A DNA stretch of 64,000 nucleotides from Chlorocebus sabaeus (lineage: Eukaryota; Chordata; Mammalia; Primates; Cercopithecidae): NCBI RefSeq assembly GCF_047675955.1, contig NC_132904.1:83767447-83831446 (forward strand), in the 5' to 3' direction. The notes below the pieces were generated by a model. That model saw only the letters and a list, made by a program, of their open reading frames with translations, was not told the DNA's origin and ran no database searches. Shown here one piece after another: positions 14,085 through 28,746 of this stretch (positions are counted from its first letter, which is position 1; every line of letters begins with the position of its first letter). Both the position numbers and the translations under genes were made by a program.

Positions 14085-14222
14085 TTTTTGGTGTGTATCC
14101 CTCACTAGAGTGTGGTCTGCTGGGGATAGGGAATGTGTTATGTATACTATTATATCTGCAATGCTGTGTGCCTGGCCCACAGTTAACATTCAACTGCTCA
14201 GTGATGAATAAATTAATAATTA
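14085..14222 (+). mobile_element. L2 3' end
   Basis: Plus-orientation L2 end: ccctcactagagtgtggtctgc, gcctggcccacagttaacattc and gatgaataaattaat match the L2 terminal region. Confidence 0.7.
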
Positions 14223-14284
14223 TTTGCCTAAGAATTTTATTATGAAAATAATTTAATCTTCATGAGAGGACATACTGCACAGTG

Positions 14285-15050
14285 ATTATTATAAACTCAC
14301 TTGGGCTTTGTACATAGAGTACCTGATTTGTGATCCTGAGTTTGCCACATACAGTGTATCCCTGGGAAAGTGACTTCTCTATGCCTGCATTTCCTTACCT
14401 ATAAAACAAAGTTAAAATAGAACATACCTCACAGGGCAGGGGTCCCCAGCAGTACTGGTCCGTGGCCTGTTAGGAACTGGGCCACACAGCAGGAGGTGGA
14501 TGGCAGGCGAATGAGAGAAGCTTCGTCTGTATTTACAACCTCTCCCCATCGCTTGCATTGCCATCTGAGCTCTGCTTCCTGTCAGATCAGTGACAGCGAC
14601 AGCTAGATTCTCAGAGGAGCGAACCCTTTTATGAATTGCGCATGTGAAGGATCTGGTTGCTTACTCCTTATGAGAATCTAATGACTGATGATCTGGCACT
14701 GTCTCCCGTCACCTCCAGATGGGACCATCTAGTTACAGGAAAAAAGACTCAGGGCTCCCACTAATTCTACATTGTGGTGAGTGTATAATTATTTCATCAT
14801 GTATTGCAATGTAATAAGAAGACAAATAAAGTGAACAATAAATGTAATGTGCTTTAATCATCTTAAAACTATCTGCACCCACCCCTGCCGCCCCTGGTGG
14901 TTCATGGGAAAATTATCTTCCACGAAACCAGTCGCTGGTGCCTGCTGTCATAGCATATTGTGAACATTACTTGAGAGAGCACATACAGTACATAAAACAA
15001 TGATTGGCACGTAGAAAGGTTAATTAATGTTTTTAAAAATTATTATTGTT
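14285..15050 (-). mobile_element. MIR split by MER1
   Basis: The MIR complement runs 14285-14436 (gatcctgagtttgccacat, tccctgggaaagtgacttctc, cctataaaacaaagttaaa). It resumes after 14947 (tcatagcatattgtgaac, gattggcacgtagaaagg). MER1 occupies the gap. The flanks tcacaggg and tcatagca look like a decayed 8-bp hAT target duplication. Confidence 0.75.
14437..14947 (+). mobile_element. MER1 (MER1A-like) hAT-Charlie element
   Basis: It begins caggggtccccagcagtac and follows the MER1 consensus through ggcctgttaggaactgggcc and gatcagtgacagcgacagc. It ends with cttccacgaaaccagtcgc. It is non-autonomous with no coding region. A related, more diverged copy lies at 52344-52666 in the other orientation. 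Confidence 0.88.
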
Positions 15051-15401
15051 ATTAAAATTTTGAATAGGCTTATATAGGCTAGCCTGGCTTTTATGCAAGA
15101 ATTAATGGAAAGTCCTTATGATTTAAGAGTTAATTAGTAATATATATATAAGTGGCTTTACTATTGTCACTATTGATTATAATGTACATGATATTGGATT
15201 CATTGTAGTATAATACTAACAAAATTAAACTTTGATTTTGAGGTAGTCTTGACCCTTTTAATATTCTTAATGAAGGATAATCAGAGATAAACTTCTCAAT
15301 ATATGACATTTTGTCTGTTTAGATCTTTGTAATGCTAACTACAATTATTAGTATTTAACAACTCTATTGAAGTTTATTTAATATTTAATAAAATAGGCTT
15401 G
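15051..15401. other. Unassigned AT-rich sequence
   Basis: I see no recognisable feature apart from a short (TA)n run at about 15140. Confidence 0.4.
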
Positions 15402-15950
15402 CAGTAGTCCCTGTCTCTCCACAAGGGATACATTCCAACATGCCTAGTGGATGCTGGAATCTGCAGGTTGTACCAAACCCTATACATACATACCTATGAT
15501 ACTTTTTTTCTCTATACATACATACCTATGATAAAGTTTATCTTGCAAATTTTTCACGATAAGGGATTAGTTACAATAATAAAACAGAACCGTTATAACC
15601 ATATGCCAGCACCACTATTTGTGCACTTTGGGGCCATTATTAAGTAACGTAAGAGTTACTCAAATACATGCACCATGTATGAGGACAGTCGATGTGATAA
15701 CTGAGAGGGCTAAGTGCTAACTGGTGCACAGCATCCATAGTATGGATACCTGGACAGGGACAATTCACATCCTGAGGTGAGAGGGGGCAGGACAGCTTGA
15801 GATGTTATCATACTACTTATAATGGCAAGCAATTTAAAACTGATGAATTTTTTATTTCTGGAATATTCCATTGAATATTTTTGGACTGCAGTTGATCATG
15901 GATAACTGAAACTGCAGACAGTGAGAATGAGGAAAAGGCTGGACTACTGT
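15402..15950. mobile_element. Tigger2-like non-autonomous mariner element
   Basis: Ends are complementary: cagtagtccctgtctctcc at one side and ggctggactactg at the other, next to TA. Internal text (cctatacatacatacctatg, gataaagtttatcttgcaa, gttgatcatggataactgaa) agrees with Tigger2-type elements. The ctatacatacatacctatga block is present twice, at about 15480 and 15513. Confidence 0.75.
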
Positions 15951-16092
15951 ATTTAAAAATACAATTCAATACGTTTTGACATGTTTATATACCCATGAAA
16001 CCATCACCACATATAAGACAATGAACCTAAAACATCATCTCCAGAATTTCTTCATGCTCCTTGGTAAGTCCTCCCCACCACTCACATACCTC

Positions 16093-16102
16093 ATGGATGC
16101 CT

Positions 16103-16105
<3 letters not shown>
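16093..16105. repeat. Target-site duplication, copy 1
   Basis: The 13 bases atggatgccttct lie next to the poly-T at 16105-16130. They recur at 18518-18530, enclosing both the L1 and BTF3 parts. Confidence 0.93.
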
Positions 16106-16137
<32 letters not shown>

Positions 16138-17650
16138 TTTATTATTATTAAACTTCAAGTTGTAGGGTACATGTGCACAACGTGCAGGTTTGCTACATAT
16201 GTATACTTGTGCCATGTTGGTGTGCTGCACCCATCAACTCGTCATTTACATCAGGTATAACTCCCAATGCAATCCCTCCCCCCTCCCCCCTCCCCATGAT
16301 AGGCCCCGGTGTGTGATGTTCCCCTTCCCGAGTCCACGTGATCTCATTGTTCAGTTCCCACCTACGAGTGAGAACATGCGGTGTTTGGTTTTCTGTTCTT
16401 GTGATAGTTTGCTAAGAATGATGGTTTCCAGCTGCATCCATGTCCCTACAAAGGACACAAACTCATCCTTTTTTATGGCTGCATAGTATTCCATGGTGTA
16501 TATGTGCCACATTTTCTTAATCCAATCTGTCACTGATGGACATTTGGGTTGATTCCAAGTCTTTGCTATTGTGAATAGTGCTGCAATAAACATACGTGTG
16601 CATGTGTCCTTATAGCAGCATAATTTATAATCCTTTGGGTATATACCCAGTAATGGGATGGCTGGGTCATATGGTACATCTAGTTCTAGATCCTTGAGGA
16701 ATCGCCATACTGTTTTCCATAATGGTTGAACTAGTTTACAATCCCACCAACAGTGTAAAAGTGTTCCTATTTCTCCACATCCTCTCCAGCACCTGTTGTT
16801 TCCTGACTTTTGAATGATCGCCATTCTAACTGGTGTGAGATGGTATCTCATTGTGGTTTTGATTTGCATTTCTCTGATGGCCAGTGATGATGAGCATTTT
16901 TTCATGTGTCTGTTGGCTGTATGAATGTCTTCTTTTGAGAAATGTCTGTTCATATCCTTTGCCCACTTTTGGATGGGGTTGTTTGTTTTTTTCTTGTAAA
17001 TTTGTTTGAGTTCTTTGTAGGTTCTGGATATTAGCCCTTTGTCAGATGAGTAGATTGCAAAAATTTTCTCCCATTCTGTAGGTTGCCTGCTCACTCTGAT
17101 GGTAGTTTCTTTTGCTGTGCAGAAGCTCTTTAGTTTGATGAGATCCCATTTGTCAATTTTGGCTTTTGTTGCCGTTGCTTTTGGTGTTTTAGACATGAAG
17201 TCTTTGCCCATGCCTATGTCCTGAATGGTACTACCTAGGTTTTCCTCTAGGATTTTTATGGTATTAGGTCTAACATTTAAGTCTCTAATCCATCTTGAAT
17301 TAATTTTCGTATAAGGAGTAAGGAAAGGATCCAGTTTCAGCTTTCTACTTATGGCTAGCCAGTTTTCCCAGCACCATTTATTAAATAGGGAATCCTTTCC
17401 CCATTTCTTGTTTCTCTCAGGTTTGTCAAAGATCAGATGGCTGTAGATGTGTGGTATTATTTCTGAGGACTCTGTTCTGTTCCATTGGTCTATATCTCTG
17501 TTTTGGTACCAGTACCATGCTGTTTTGGTTACTGTAGCCTTGTAGTATAGTTTGAAGTCAGGTAGCGTGATGCCTCCAGCTTTGTTCTTTTGACTTAGGA
17601 TTGTCTTGGAGATGCGGGCTCTTTTTTGGTTCCATATGAACTTTAAAGCA
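16106..17650 (-). mobile_element. L1PA 3' end, 5'-truncated, joined to a BTF3 cDNA
   Basis: The minus strand carries the end of L1 ORF2, the L1 3'UTR with its G-rich tract (C runs at 16276-16294 on plus), and a poly-A of about 26 bases (T at 16105-16130). The L1 sequence stops inside ORF2 at the ctttaaag site near 17643. It abuts directly the 20-base poly-A of the BTF3 copy. The old-world-primate type sequence and open ORF2 frame indicate a fairly young element. Confidence 0.93.
16351..17650 (-). pseudogene. L1 ORF2 protein, C-terminal part, open
   Basis: About 430 codons of the LINE-1 ORF2 protein C-terminal end are open without stops and finish at the usual SLVGGN end. ORF2p is the endonuclease and reverse transcriptase of L1. 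This piece lies downstream of both catalytic domains, so it has no reverse transcriptase core. It retains the cysteine-rich motif, with the CWRGC...HCWWDC spacing. The frame continues upstream through the BTF3 poly-A (lysines) for a few codons without an ATG. It is a truncated relic and expression is not expected. Confidence 0.9.
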
Positions 17651-18517
<867 letters not shown>

Positions 18518-18530
18518 ATGGATGCCTTCT
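18518..18530. repeat. Target-site duplication, copy 2
   Basis: The bases atggatgccttct repeat 16093-16105 exactly. They flank the BTF3 5' end. Confidence 0.93.
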
Positions 18531-19146
18531 ATTACTGTAGATTTGTTTATATTTTCTAGATTTTTGTATAAATGGAATCATAGACCATGTCAGCTTTTTC
18601 TAAAGCTACTTACTCTTGATCCCTCTTTACAAAACCACTTTATTGAAGTATAATGATGTATAAAAACTATACATATGTAAAGTATATTGATACGTTTTGA
18701 CATACGTATATATCCATGAAACTGTTACCACACTCAAGGTAGTGAACATACCCATTACTCTACAAGTTTACTTCCCTTGGTAATCTCTCCTTTCAGCTTC
18801 TCCCTCCCACCTTCCCAAACAACCACTGATCTGCTGTCACCACAGATTAGTTTGCATTTTCTAGAGTTTTAGATAAATGGAATCATACAGTACATATTCT
18901 CTTTTTTATCTGGCCTCTTTCAGCATAATTATTTTGAGATTCATGTATTTTATTTTGTGTAACAATGGTTCATTCCTTTTTATTGCTGATTAGCATTCTG
19001 TTATTTGGTTCTATCATGATTCCTTTCTCTGTTATTTGGGTTGTTTCTAGGATTTGGTGATTATGAATAAAGCTGCTACAGAATTCACATACAAGTCTTT
19101 GTATGGGCATATGCTTTCATTTTTTTTTTCCAGGAGTGTGGTAATT

Positions 19147-19545
19147 ATATTAGTTTTCTAGGTCTGCCATAACAAATAACACAGACTGTGTGGCTTAAAC
19201 AGCAGAGGTTTATTTTCTAACAGTTGTAGAACTAGAAGTCTGGGATCAAGGCGTTGGCAAGGTTGGTTTTTTCTGAGGCCTCTTTTCTTAGCTTATAGAT
19301 GGCTGTTTTCTCCCTGTGTCTTCATATGGCTTTTTCTGTGTGTGTGCCCATGTATAAATATTTTCTTCCTGTAAGGACGCCAGTCATATTGAATTTGAAC
19401 CCACCCTAAAGGACCTCATTTTAACTTAATTATCTCCTTAAAGATCATATCTCCAAATACAGTTACATTATCTGAGATATTGGGGGTTAGGACTGTAGCG
19501 TATATATATTTTGGTGGGTGGGGGGTACACAATAAAGCTCATAGT
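19147..19545 (-). mobile_element. MLT1-type MaLR solo LTR
   Basis: The complement of an MLT1 LTR is clear: ctaggtctgccataacaaat, ttaaacagcagaggtttatt, gacgccagtcatattgaat, ctccaaatacagttacatta and a final acaataaagctcatagt. It is inserted in the old L1. No internal ERV sequence is present. Confidence 0.82.
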
Positions 19546-19591
19546 GGAGGTTATATGGAAAGCACATGACTAGTATTTTAAAATTTTGTTT

Positions 19592-19884
19592 AGTTTTGTT
19601 TTTAGAGACAGGGTCTTGCTCTATCATCCAGGCTGGAGTGCAATAGCATGATCACATCTCACTGCAGCTGCAAACTCCTGGGCTCAGATGATCCTTTCAC
19701 CTCAGCTTCCGGAGTAGCTGGGACTGTAGGCATGTGCCGCCATGCCTGGCTTATTTATTTATTTTTGTAGAGATGGGGGTCTCACTATGTTGCCCAGTCT
19801 GGGTTTGAACTCCTGGGCTCAAGTGACCCTCCCACCTTGGCCTTTTGAGTAACTGGGACTACAGGCATGTGCAACTGCACCAGC
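19592..19884 (-). mobile_element. Old Alu (AluJ-like)
   Basis: A dimeric Alu in minus orientation with J-type positions (gcaaactcctgggctcagat, gtagagatgggggtctcact). It is diverged and lies between the MLT1 LTR and the resumption of L1 sequence. Confidence 0.9.
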
Positions 19885-22375
19885 TGTATGGCTTTTATAT
19901 TTAAGAAGTGGCTAGGCTGTTTTCCAAAGTGATCATACCATTTTACACTCATGCTGGCACTGTGTGAGAGTTCTAGTTGCCCTACATCTATGCTAACACT
20001 TGGAATGGCCAGTCTTTTAAAATTTAGCCATTCCTAATAGGTATACAATCGTAGCTTTAATTTGAATTTCCCTGATGACTAATGATGACGAATAAAAAGT
20101 TAAATTTTTATGTGGTTATTAAGTATCATAGGTTGTTTTCAGTGAACTGTCTTTTCAAAACTATTGCATATTTTAAAATTGGATTGTTTTTCTTATTATG
20201 GGGCTTTGAGAGCTCTTTATATATTCTGGATACATGTCCTTGATTGGATCTATATTTTGTAAAAATTTTTTTTCCATACTGTGGCTTCTTTTTTTGTTCT
20301 CTAAACGATGTCTTTTAAAGAGCAGAAGTTTAAAATTTCGATTTAATCTAATTTGTGAATTTTTTTCTTTATTGATTCACTTTTGATGTGTATTTAAGAA
20401 AATTTTGCCTAATCTAAGCTCATAAGAGTTTCTGCTATGTTTTCTTCATAGTTCTAGATTTTATATTAAACTCTGTGATACAGTTTGCCTTAACTTTTGT
20501 GTTTAGTGTAAAGTATCGATCACAGTTCATTTAATGTCATTATTTTTGCATATAGTTAAACAAATGTTCTAGCACCATTTGTTGAAGAGTTCATCTTTTT
20601 TTTTTCAGAATTTCATTTGCACTATTGTTGAAAAATCAATTTTACACATATATGTAGGTGTCTTTCTGGACTCTCATTTCTTTCATTGATCTGTTAGTCT
20701 TTAACTAATGTTTAAACCTAAAGCATACTGTCTTGATAACTGTAGGTATATGATAACTTTAGCAGTCATGTAGTGTTAGTCTTCCAATTATGTTCTCTTT
20801 AAGTGTTGTTTTTGACTGTTGTAGGTCCTTTGCATTTCCATGTAAATTTTAGAACAGCTCTTCAATTTTTGTATAAAAAGCCTTTGAAATATCTATTAGA
20901 ATTATATTTAATCTTTAGATCAATTTTGGCAGAATTAATATCTTGACAATATTGAGTATTTTGACTAATGAAAATTGAATAGTTCTGTATTTATTTATGT
21001 TTTCTTTAATTTTTCTCAACAGTGTTTTTACTTTTCAGTGTACAGGTCTTGCATATTTTTGTTAAACTTAACCACAAGTATTTAATATTTTTTAATGCTA
21101 TTGTCAATAGTATTGTTTTATTAGCTTGAATTTTCAGTTATTCATTGCTATTGATTTTGTATATTGATCTTATATCCTGCAACTCTGTTAAAGTCAAATT
21201 TTAGTTATAGTAGCTTCTTTTTGGTATGTTTCATAGTATCCTATACATAGATGAACATGTCATCTAAGAAAAAGAGAAAATTTTACTTCTTTTTAAATCT
21301 GTATGCCTTATGAGAGTTAAAAAAATTTTGGAATGGAGGTTTATGTCAGATGCTTTTTCTGTATCTGTAGAGATGATCATGTGCTTTTGGTTTTTTAGCT
21401 TAATATACTGAATTACATTGCTTGATGTTTGGCCTTATATCCTAGAATAAATCTCATTTGGTGTATTATTATTCTTATATATTGTTGGATTCAGTGTGCT
21501 CAAATTTTCTTAAGAACATTTATAACTATGTCCATGGGGGATATTGGTCTATAGTTTTCTTGTTAATGTCTGCATTTAGTTTTGCTGTCTAGGCAACACT
21601 GCCCTCATAAGAATGAGTTAAGAGTTAAGTAGAATTTCTTTGTTTTCAAATTCCTAGGTGAGGTTTGAGAATTGGAATTATTTCTTCCTTAAATGCTTGG
21701 TAGAATCTGAGTGAAGCAATCTGATCTTTTTTTCTTTGGCAAGATATTTTACTACTATTTCAACTTTTTAAAAATTTTTTAAAGACATTCATGCTATTTA
21801 GGCTATGTATTTCTTCTTGTGAGAGCTGTGGTAGTTTGTGTCTTCCAAGCAATTTGTCGTTTTCCATTTCATTTAAGTTGTCAATTAATAGAAACAAAAT
21901 GGTACATAATATTCCTCATTATCCTTTTAATTTCTGAAGAGTTTGTAGTTTATGTCACCTCATTCCTGATAATAGTAATCTGTGCCTTCTTTCTTCTTTT
22001 CTAGATTATAGTCTATTTTAGCAAATGCCTTGTGTGGATCTGAAAATAGTATTCTGCATTTGTTTAGTGCAATGCTGTAGAAATATCAATTAGATCAAGT
22101 TGATTGATAGTATTTTTTTACCAGGCTAATATCTTTACTGATTTTCTCTCTACTTTTTCTATTAATTATTAGAGAAGGGTGTTGAAATCTCTGACTATAG
22201 TTATGGATTTGTGATATTTGATTGTGAAGTTGTATCAGTTTTTGATTCATGTATTTTAAAGCTCTATTTTTAGATGCATAAACATTTAAGTTTGTTATGT
22301 ACTGTTGATAATTTGTCCCTTTTATTGTTATGTAACAACCTTTTTCATCTCTGGCATTATATGCCTGTATCTAAA

Positions 22376-23523
<1,148 letters not shown>

Positions 23524-23639
23524 TAATGAATTATTTTTTCAGCATTTGAAATTGCTTTAATGTAGTTAAGGAAGTATTTGTTCATACTTGGCTAAACCAC
23601 ATACCCCAATATAATCAGTAAATAAGAACTTACTTGACA

Positions 23640-23830
23640 TAGTCCAAACAATGACTTACTCATTAGCTCTTATATCTTGCATTTATTCAATATTTATTAT
23701 TTATCAGGTGTAAGTGGTAGAGGTATATTAGTGAAATAGAATCTATATTCTAGTGAGAATTGTAAATGAATACATAGTTACCATATAGTATGATAAATTG
23801 TGGCAGAAGAAGGATTCAGGTCTGACTCTT
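23640..23830 (-). mobile_element. L2 fragment
   Basis: L2 3'-end complement: catttattcaatatttattat, gtgaaatagaatctatattctagtgag and a gtatgataaattgtggc-like block. Ancient and weak. Confidence 0.6.
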
Positions 23831-23984
23831 AACTTTTTGCTTGGACAAATGGTGGGTGGGAACACAGGTACGAGAGCACTCATCTGCAAGTAAAGGTGAG
23901 ATTGGCAATGTTTGTTTGCCAACTTGCTGGTTTTTATATAGAGTACATATTTTTCTTCATTATCAAGTTAAGTGTATACTAGAG

Positions 23985-24356
23985 CAGTGGTTCTTAATTG
24001 GTGACATGTGTAGAATTTTGCATGGAATGCAGAGTTTTCATAACTTACTTATCTTGGATCCCCAGCATACCTACGAGTATGACATGCAGGCTGTGTTTTG
24101 TCTTTCCTGGATTATTCATCTCTAGCATTTATTACTGGCTTTAGTATTTCTGTTGCTTTGAGCAGCTTCCACCTCTGCTCACAGTTTATATGAATTTAAT
24201 AAGTTTATATGAATTTAAGATAAAATCTATCTCTAACGCATATGAATCTCTGTCTAAAGCATATGTGTCCTTCCTAAAAAACTTTTCATTAATGTAGTAC
24301 CCAGGTTTTTCCCAATGATAAGTGGGAATTGAATTACCACTGAATTGAGAACTACT
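23985..24356. mobile_element. hAT-type short transposon with inverted ends
   Basis: The ends are complementary: cagtggttcttaat at 23985 and attgagaactacttttg near 24356, typical of hAT-Charlie elements. The interior holds a local repeat of gtttatatgaatttaa. No coding region. Family not named. Confidence 0.55.
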
Positions 24357-25134
24357 TTTGGGTGGGACTGGGGAGGAGGGACAGGTAGTGTTTTGAGAAA
24401 ACAGCCTTATTTATATTTAATGAACATCATGTATTTTAAGTTTACAGTTTGATGAGTTTTGGCAAATGTTTATAGTCATGTGACTATAAGCACAATCAAG
24501 ATGTAGAATATTTTCTCTTTCTTAAAAAGTCCCTCATTCCCCTTTGTAGTTTTCTCTCCCCATGTCCTAGATCCCAAACAGTCATTTGGTGGTATACCAC
24601 CAAGTCATAAATACTACCAGTCACTAAACTTTTGGCTTTTCTACAGTTCATATAAATGGATATATGTTTTCATTTATCTTGGGTGGATACCTAGGGATAG
24701 AATTGCTGGGCCTTATGGTAAGTGTATGTTTAAATTTATAAGAAACTGACAAATTGTTTTCGAAATTGTCATACCATTTTGCCTTCCCACCGGCAATATA
24801 TGAGAGTTCTAGTATCTCTATATTCTCACTATCACTTGGTATTGTCATTCTTATTACTTGTCGCCATTCTAGTGCATGTGGAGTGGTATCTCATTTTGGT
24901 TTTAATTTGCATTTTCCTAAAGACTAATGATATTGAACATCTTTTTGTTGACTTTGGCTATTCATAAATATTGGTGTGTATACATATGTACATATATTCA
25001 TGTATACATATGTATATGAATATATGTAGATTTTTTTGTTCAAGTATCTGTTGAAATATTTTGGTCATTTCAATTTTTTGGGTTGTGTAGCTTATTTTTG
25101 ACTAGTAAGAGTTATTTATATATTTTGAATTTAA

Positions 25135-25516
<382 letters not shown>

Positions 25517-25538
25517 GCTTTTTCATTTTTTAAATTAA

Positions 25539-25717
25539 GTAATGGGCTATCATGGGCAAACCATTTGACTGCAAAGAGCAAAAGGTACATTTTATCAATG
25601 TATTAGTTGTCTAGTGTTGTGTCACAAACCACTAAAAAATGTAGTGGCTAAAAATAACAGCGGTATTATTTTTGCAGGAATCTGTAGTCAAATAGTTTGA
25701 CCATAACAGCCCATTAC
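25539..25717. repeat. Short inverted repeat, 35-bp arms
   Basis: The reverse complement of 25683-25717 matches 25539-25573 with 5 mismatches in 35. The arms straddle the junction between L1/Alu sequence and the LTR. Confidence 0.75.
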
Positions 25718-26160
25718 AGCTTCACTTGACTTTGGCTGGTGTAGTTTGAAAGCTAAGGTCTGGAATCATCTGAAGACTCACTGACATGACTAGCACTTGA
25801 GCTTGGGATATTCAAATAGCTGTTTTAAAACAGTGGTGACACCTCTCTATTTCTGTGTAGTTTCTCTTGGCATGGTAGCTTTAAGGTAATTGGAGGTACC
25901 ATGGTGACTCAGGGCTCCAGAGGCATGATGTCTAAAGACAGTGAGAACACCAGGCAGAAGTCATTTTGCCTGTTATAACTTAATCAGCATCACTTTTCTG
26001 CCTCCTCCTATTTATGCTATAGTTACAAAGGCAGTTTTAAAGGTCCCTGGTACAAGGAGAGGGAATATGTATGGAGGAGAGTCAATGTCACATTTTAAGA
26101 CACACATGTGGGATAGGATATATATTTTGGCGTGGACATCTTTGGATGGTATAATCTGCA
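25600..26160 (-). mobile_element. Old MaLR-like LTR (MLT1 type)
   Basis: The start (attagttgtctagtgttgtg, cactaaaaaatgtagtggct) and later blocks (ctcatctgaagactc-like text, cataacttaatcagcatcac) resemble the complement of an ancient MLT1 LTR. Boundaries are uncertain. Confidence 0.55.
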
Positions 26161-26165
26161 ATGAT

Positions 26166-26656
26166 GAAATTTTTTCTTTAATTTTTTTATCCCCTAATGT
26201 AATATGTCTTTGCTCAAATAATGATCATAAATGTTTTCTCCAGTGTTTTTCTTCCAGAAGTTTTAAGTTTTGAGCTCCAACGTTTAAGTCTGCGATTTAT
26301 TTTGAGTTAGTTTTTGTTATGGAGTGAGGTATGGGTTGAGGTTTATATATTTCCATTTGGAAATTCCGTTTTTTCGTCTCTGTTAGTTGAAGAAACTATT
26401 GATTCCCCATTGAAATTTTTTCTTCAATTTTTTTTATCCCCTAATGTAATGTCTTTGCTAAAATCATGATCCTAAATGTTTTCTCCAGTGTTTTCCTTCC
26501 CGAAGTTTTAAGTTTTGAGCTCCAACGTTTAAGTCCGTGATTTATTTTGAGTTAGTTTTTGTTATGGAGTGAGGTATGGGTTGAGGTTTATATATTTCCA
26601 TTTGGAAATTTCGTTGTTTCATCTCTGTTAGTTGAAGAAACTGTTGCTTCCCCATT
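26166..26656. repeat. Tandem duplication, ~246 bp x 2, within L1
   Basis: Positions 26166-26411 and 26412-26656 are adjacent copies of the same L1 ORF2 segment. They differ at about 14 positions by hand count (roughly 94%). Confidence 0.93.
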
Positions 26657-27480
26657 GAATTATATTGATATCTTTGTAGAAAATCAATCGGACATATAGT
26701 GTTGGGTCTATTTTTGAATTCTAACTTTATTCCAGTACCACACTGTCTTGATTATTTGAATCTTTATAGTCAGTCTTGAAATAAGTCTGCCAACTTTTTT
26801 CTTTTTTCTTTTTTTTAACATTGTTATGACTATCTTGTATCCTTTGCGTTTTTTATATAAATTTTATACTCAGATTGTCATTTTCTGCAAGAATACCTGT
26901 TAGGTTTTGATTGAGATTGCTTTGACTTTATTATCAATTTGAGGAGATTTGATAATATTAAATCTCCTTATTTATGTACATAGCATATTTCTGCACTTTC
27001 TTAGGTTTTTAATTTCTTGCAGCATTATTTTTCAGTTTTTAGTGTTTAGATCTTTTACTTCTTTTGTTAAGCTTTATCCCTAAATGTTTAATATATTTGT
27101 ATTCTAATGGAATGGAAATGTTTTCTAAAATTACATTTTCAAATTGTTTTTTGGTAGGATACAGAAAACAATTGTGTATTGAATATGTACATTGTTTTTA
27201 ATGAGTTGGGTAAACTTATCACTAGATCACTTTCTTATACATTTCTTAGGATTTTTCTACCTACACAGTCATGTCCTGTGTGCATTTGGAAAGTTTTTTT
27301 GCTTATTTCCCAATGTCTATTTTTATAATATCTTTTCCGTGTTTTATTTCACTGGGTTAGAGCATCCAGAAGAATAGCAAATAGAAGTGGTGAGAGTGGC
27401 CATCCTGACTTTATTTCTCATTTTAGGTAGAAAGTTGTTCATTTATAAGTCTGATGATAGTTGTCCCTTGCCAAATTGAA

Positions 27481-28195
27481 GAAGTTTCATTCCATAGCAG
27501 TGTCTGCCCTGCAGACAGAAACTCTATTAGTTATTAAAACAGGAAAAATTTTAAAAATTTAATATTAAAAATGTAAACATTTAAAATTAAAAAATTAAAA
27601 TATAGCAAGAAAGGAAAAACTCACAGTTCTTACATTATACAGCAGCAGTCTTTTATGTTTTAATATAAAGAAAAATTAGCTATTGAAAGGTGTCTTAATT
27701 ACTAAAAGGGGTACAAGAGGAATCTAAGAGATCTAGCAATAGGAGGTAAAAGCTAGGGGTGGTTAACAAATGAAGGAACCAAGGACTTGAGAGAGGGTCC
27801 TCCTCCCCAAACCCCCTCAGGCTTTTCTTTAGATCTCTTTAAAGAGAGTTTGTCACTCATGATTTACTGGTAGAGTAGAAACTTGCTAGAGAGCATGGGC
27901 CACAGGTGGTCTGTAGAAGAGTCCACTCTTGCCAGAGCATGGATGAGCTAGAGCAGGTCTGTAGAAAATGCCTGCCATGTTGGTAGTGTTGGTAGACAGT
28001 TGCCTAGGGGTGCAGCTGAAGCTACTGTGGAAATCATCTGCAGGAGGTTCTCAGAAGCAGCAACTAGTTTAGGAGAGCCTGGCTTGACGCTGTGGATGGA
28101 GTACTGTGGAAGCAGCCTCATGTAGCTGTGCTGTAAGTGCTGCTGGAAAAGGCTGATTTGTGTGAAAAAGATTCTTTTGGTTTTTCCCTATCTCA
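27481..28195. other. Unassigned sequence
   Basis: An A/T-rich part (27530-27610) is followed by GC-richer text with no family that I can name; a diverged LTR is possible. A ~50-bp block around 27607-27660 recurs, with changes, at about 30075-30125. Confidence 0.4.
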
Positions 28196-28426
28196 ATTAT
28201 TATTTCATTTGCATTTTTCAAAAATAGTTATTTTTGGATATAGAATTCTGGGTTGACAATCTGGCATCTTCTATTCGTGTCGAGAAGTCTGCCATTAACT
28301 GTATTTTCTCTCCCTAAGTATAAAGTGCCTGCTTTTAAGATTTTTTTCTTTATCTTTGGTTTTCAGAAATTTGAATATGATGTATCCATGTGCTAATTGC
28401 TTTGTGTGTTTTTCCTTTTCGGAGTT

Positions 28427-28729
28427 TTTTTTTTTTTTTTTTTTTTTGAGACGGAGGCTTGCTCTGTCGCTCAGCCTGGAGTGCAGTAGCGCGATCTCAG
28501 CTCACTGCAAGCTCCGCCTCCCGGGTTCACGCCTTCTCCTGCCTGAGCCTCCCGAGTAGCTGGGACTACAGGCATCCACCACCACGCTGGGCTAATTTTT
28601 GTATTTTTTTAAGTAGAGACGGGGTTTCACCGTGTTAGCCAGGATGGTCTCGATCTCCTGACGTCATGATCCGCCCTCCTCGGCCTCCCAAAGTGCTGGG
28701 ATTACAGGCATGAGCCACCGCGCCCCGCC
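28427..28729 (-). mobile_element. AluY-type Alu
   Basis: A well-preserved Alu in minus orientation with Y-type text (aagctccgcctcccgggttc, ccaggatggtctcgatctcc). The target duplication tcggagtt lies at 28419-28426 and 28730-28737. It is among the youngest Alus in the window. Confidence 0.93.
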
Positions 28730-28746
28730 TCGGAGTTCTTTTAGCT

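Larger units (their letters stand above)
18606..22375 (-). mobile_element. Old L1 (L1M type), long ORF2 relic, interrupted
   Basis: The plus strand follows the complement of an old L1 3' end and ORF2: ggaatcatacagtacatatt, gattatgaataaagctgct, gtgatcataccattttacac, then gcataaacatttaagtttg near the far end. Interruptions are the LTR at 19147-19545 and the Alu at 19592-19884. All frames are broken. It reaches an A-run at 22372-22383. Confidence 0.85.
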
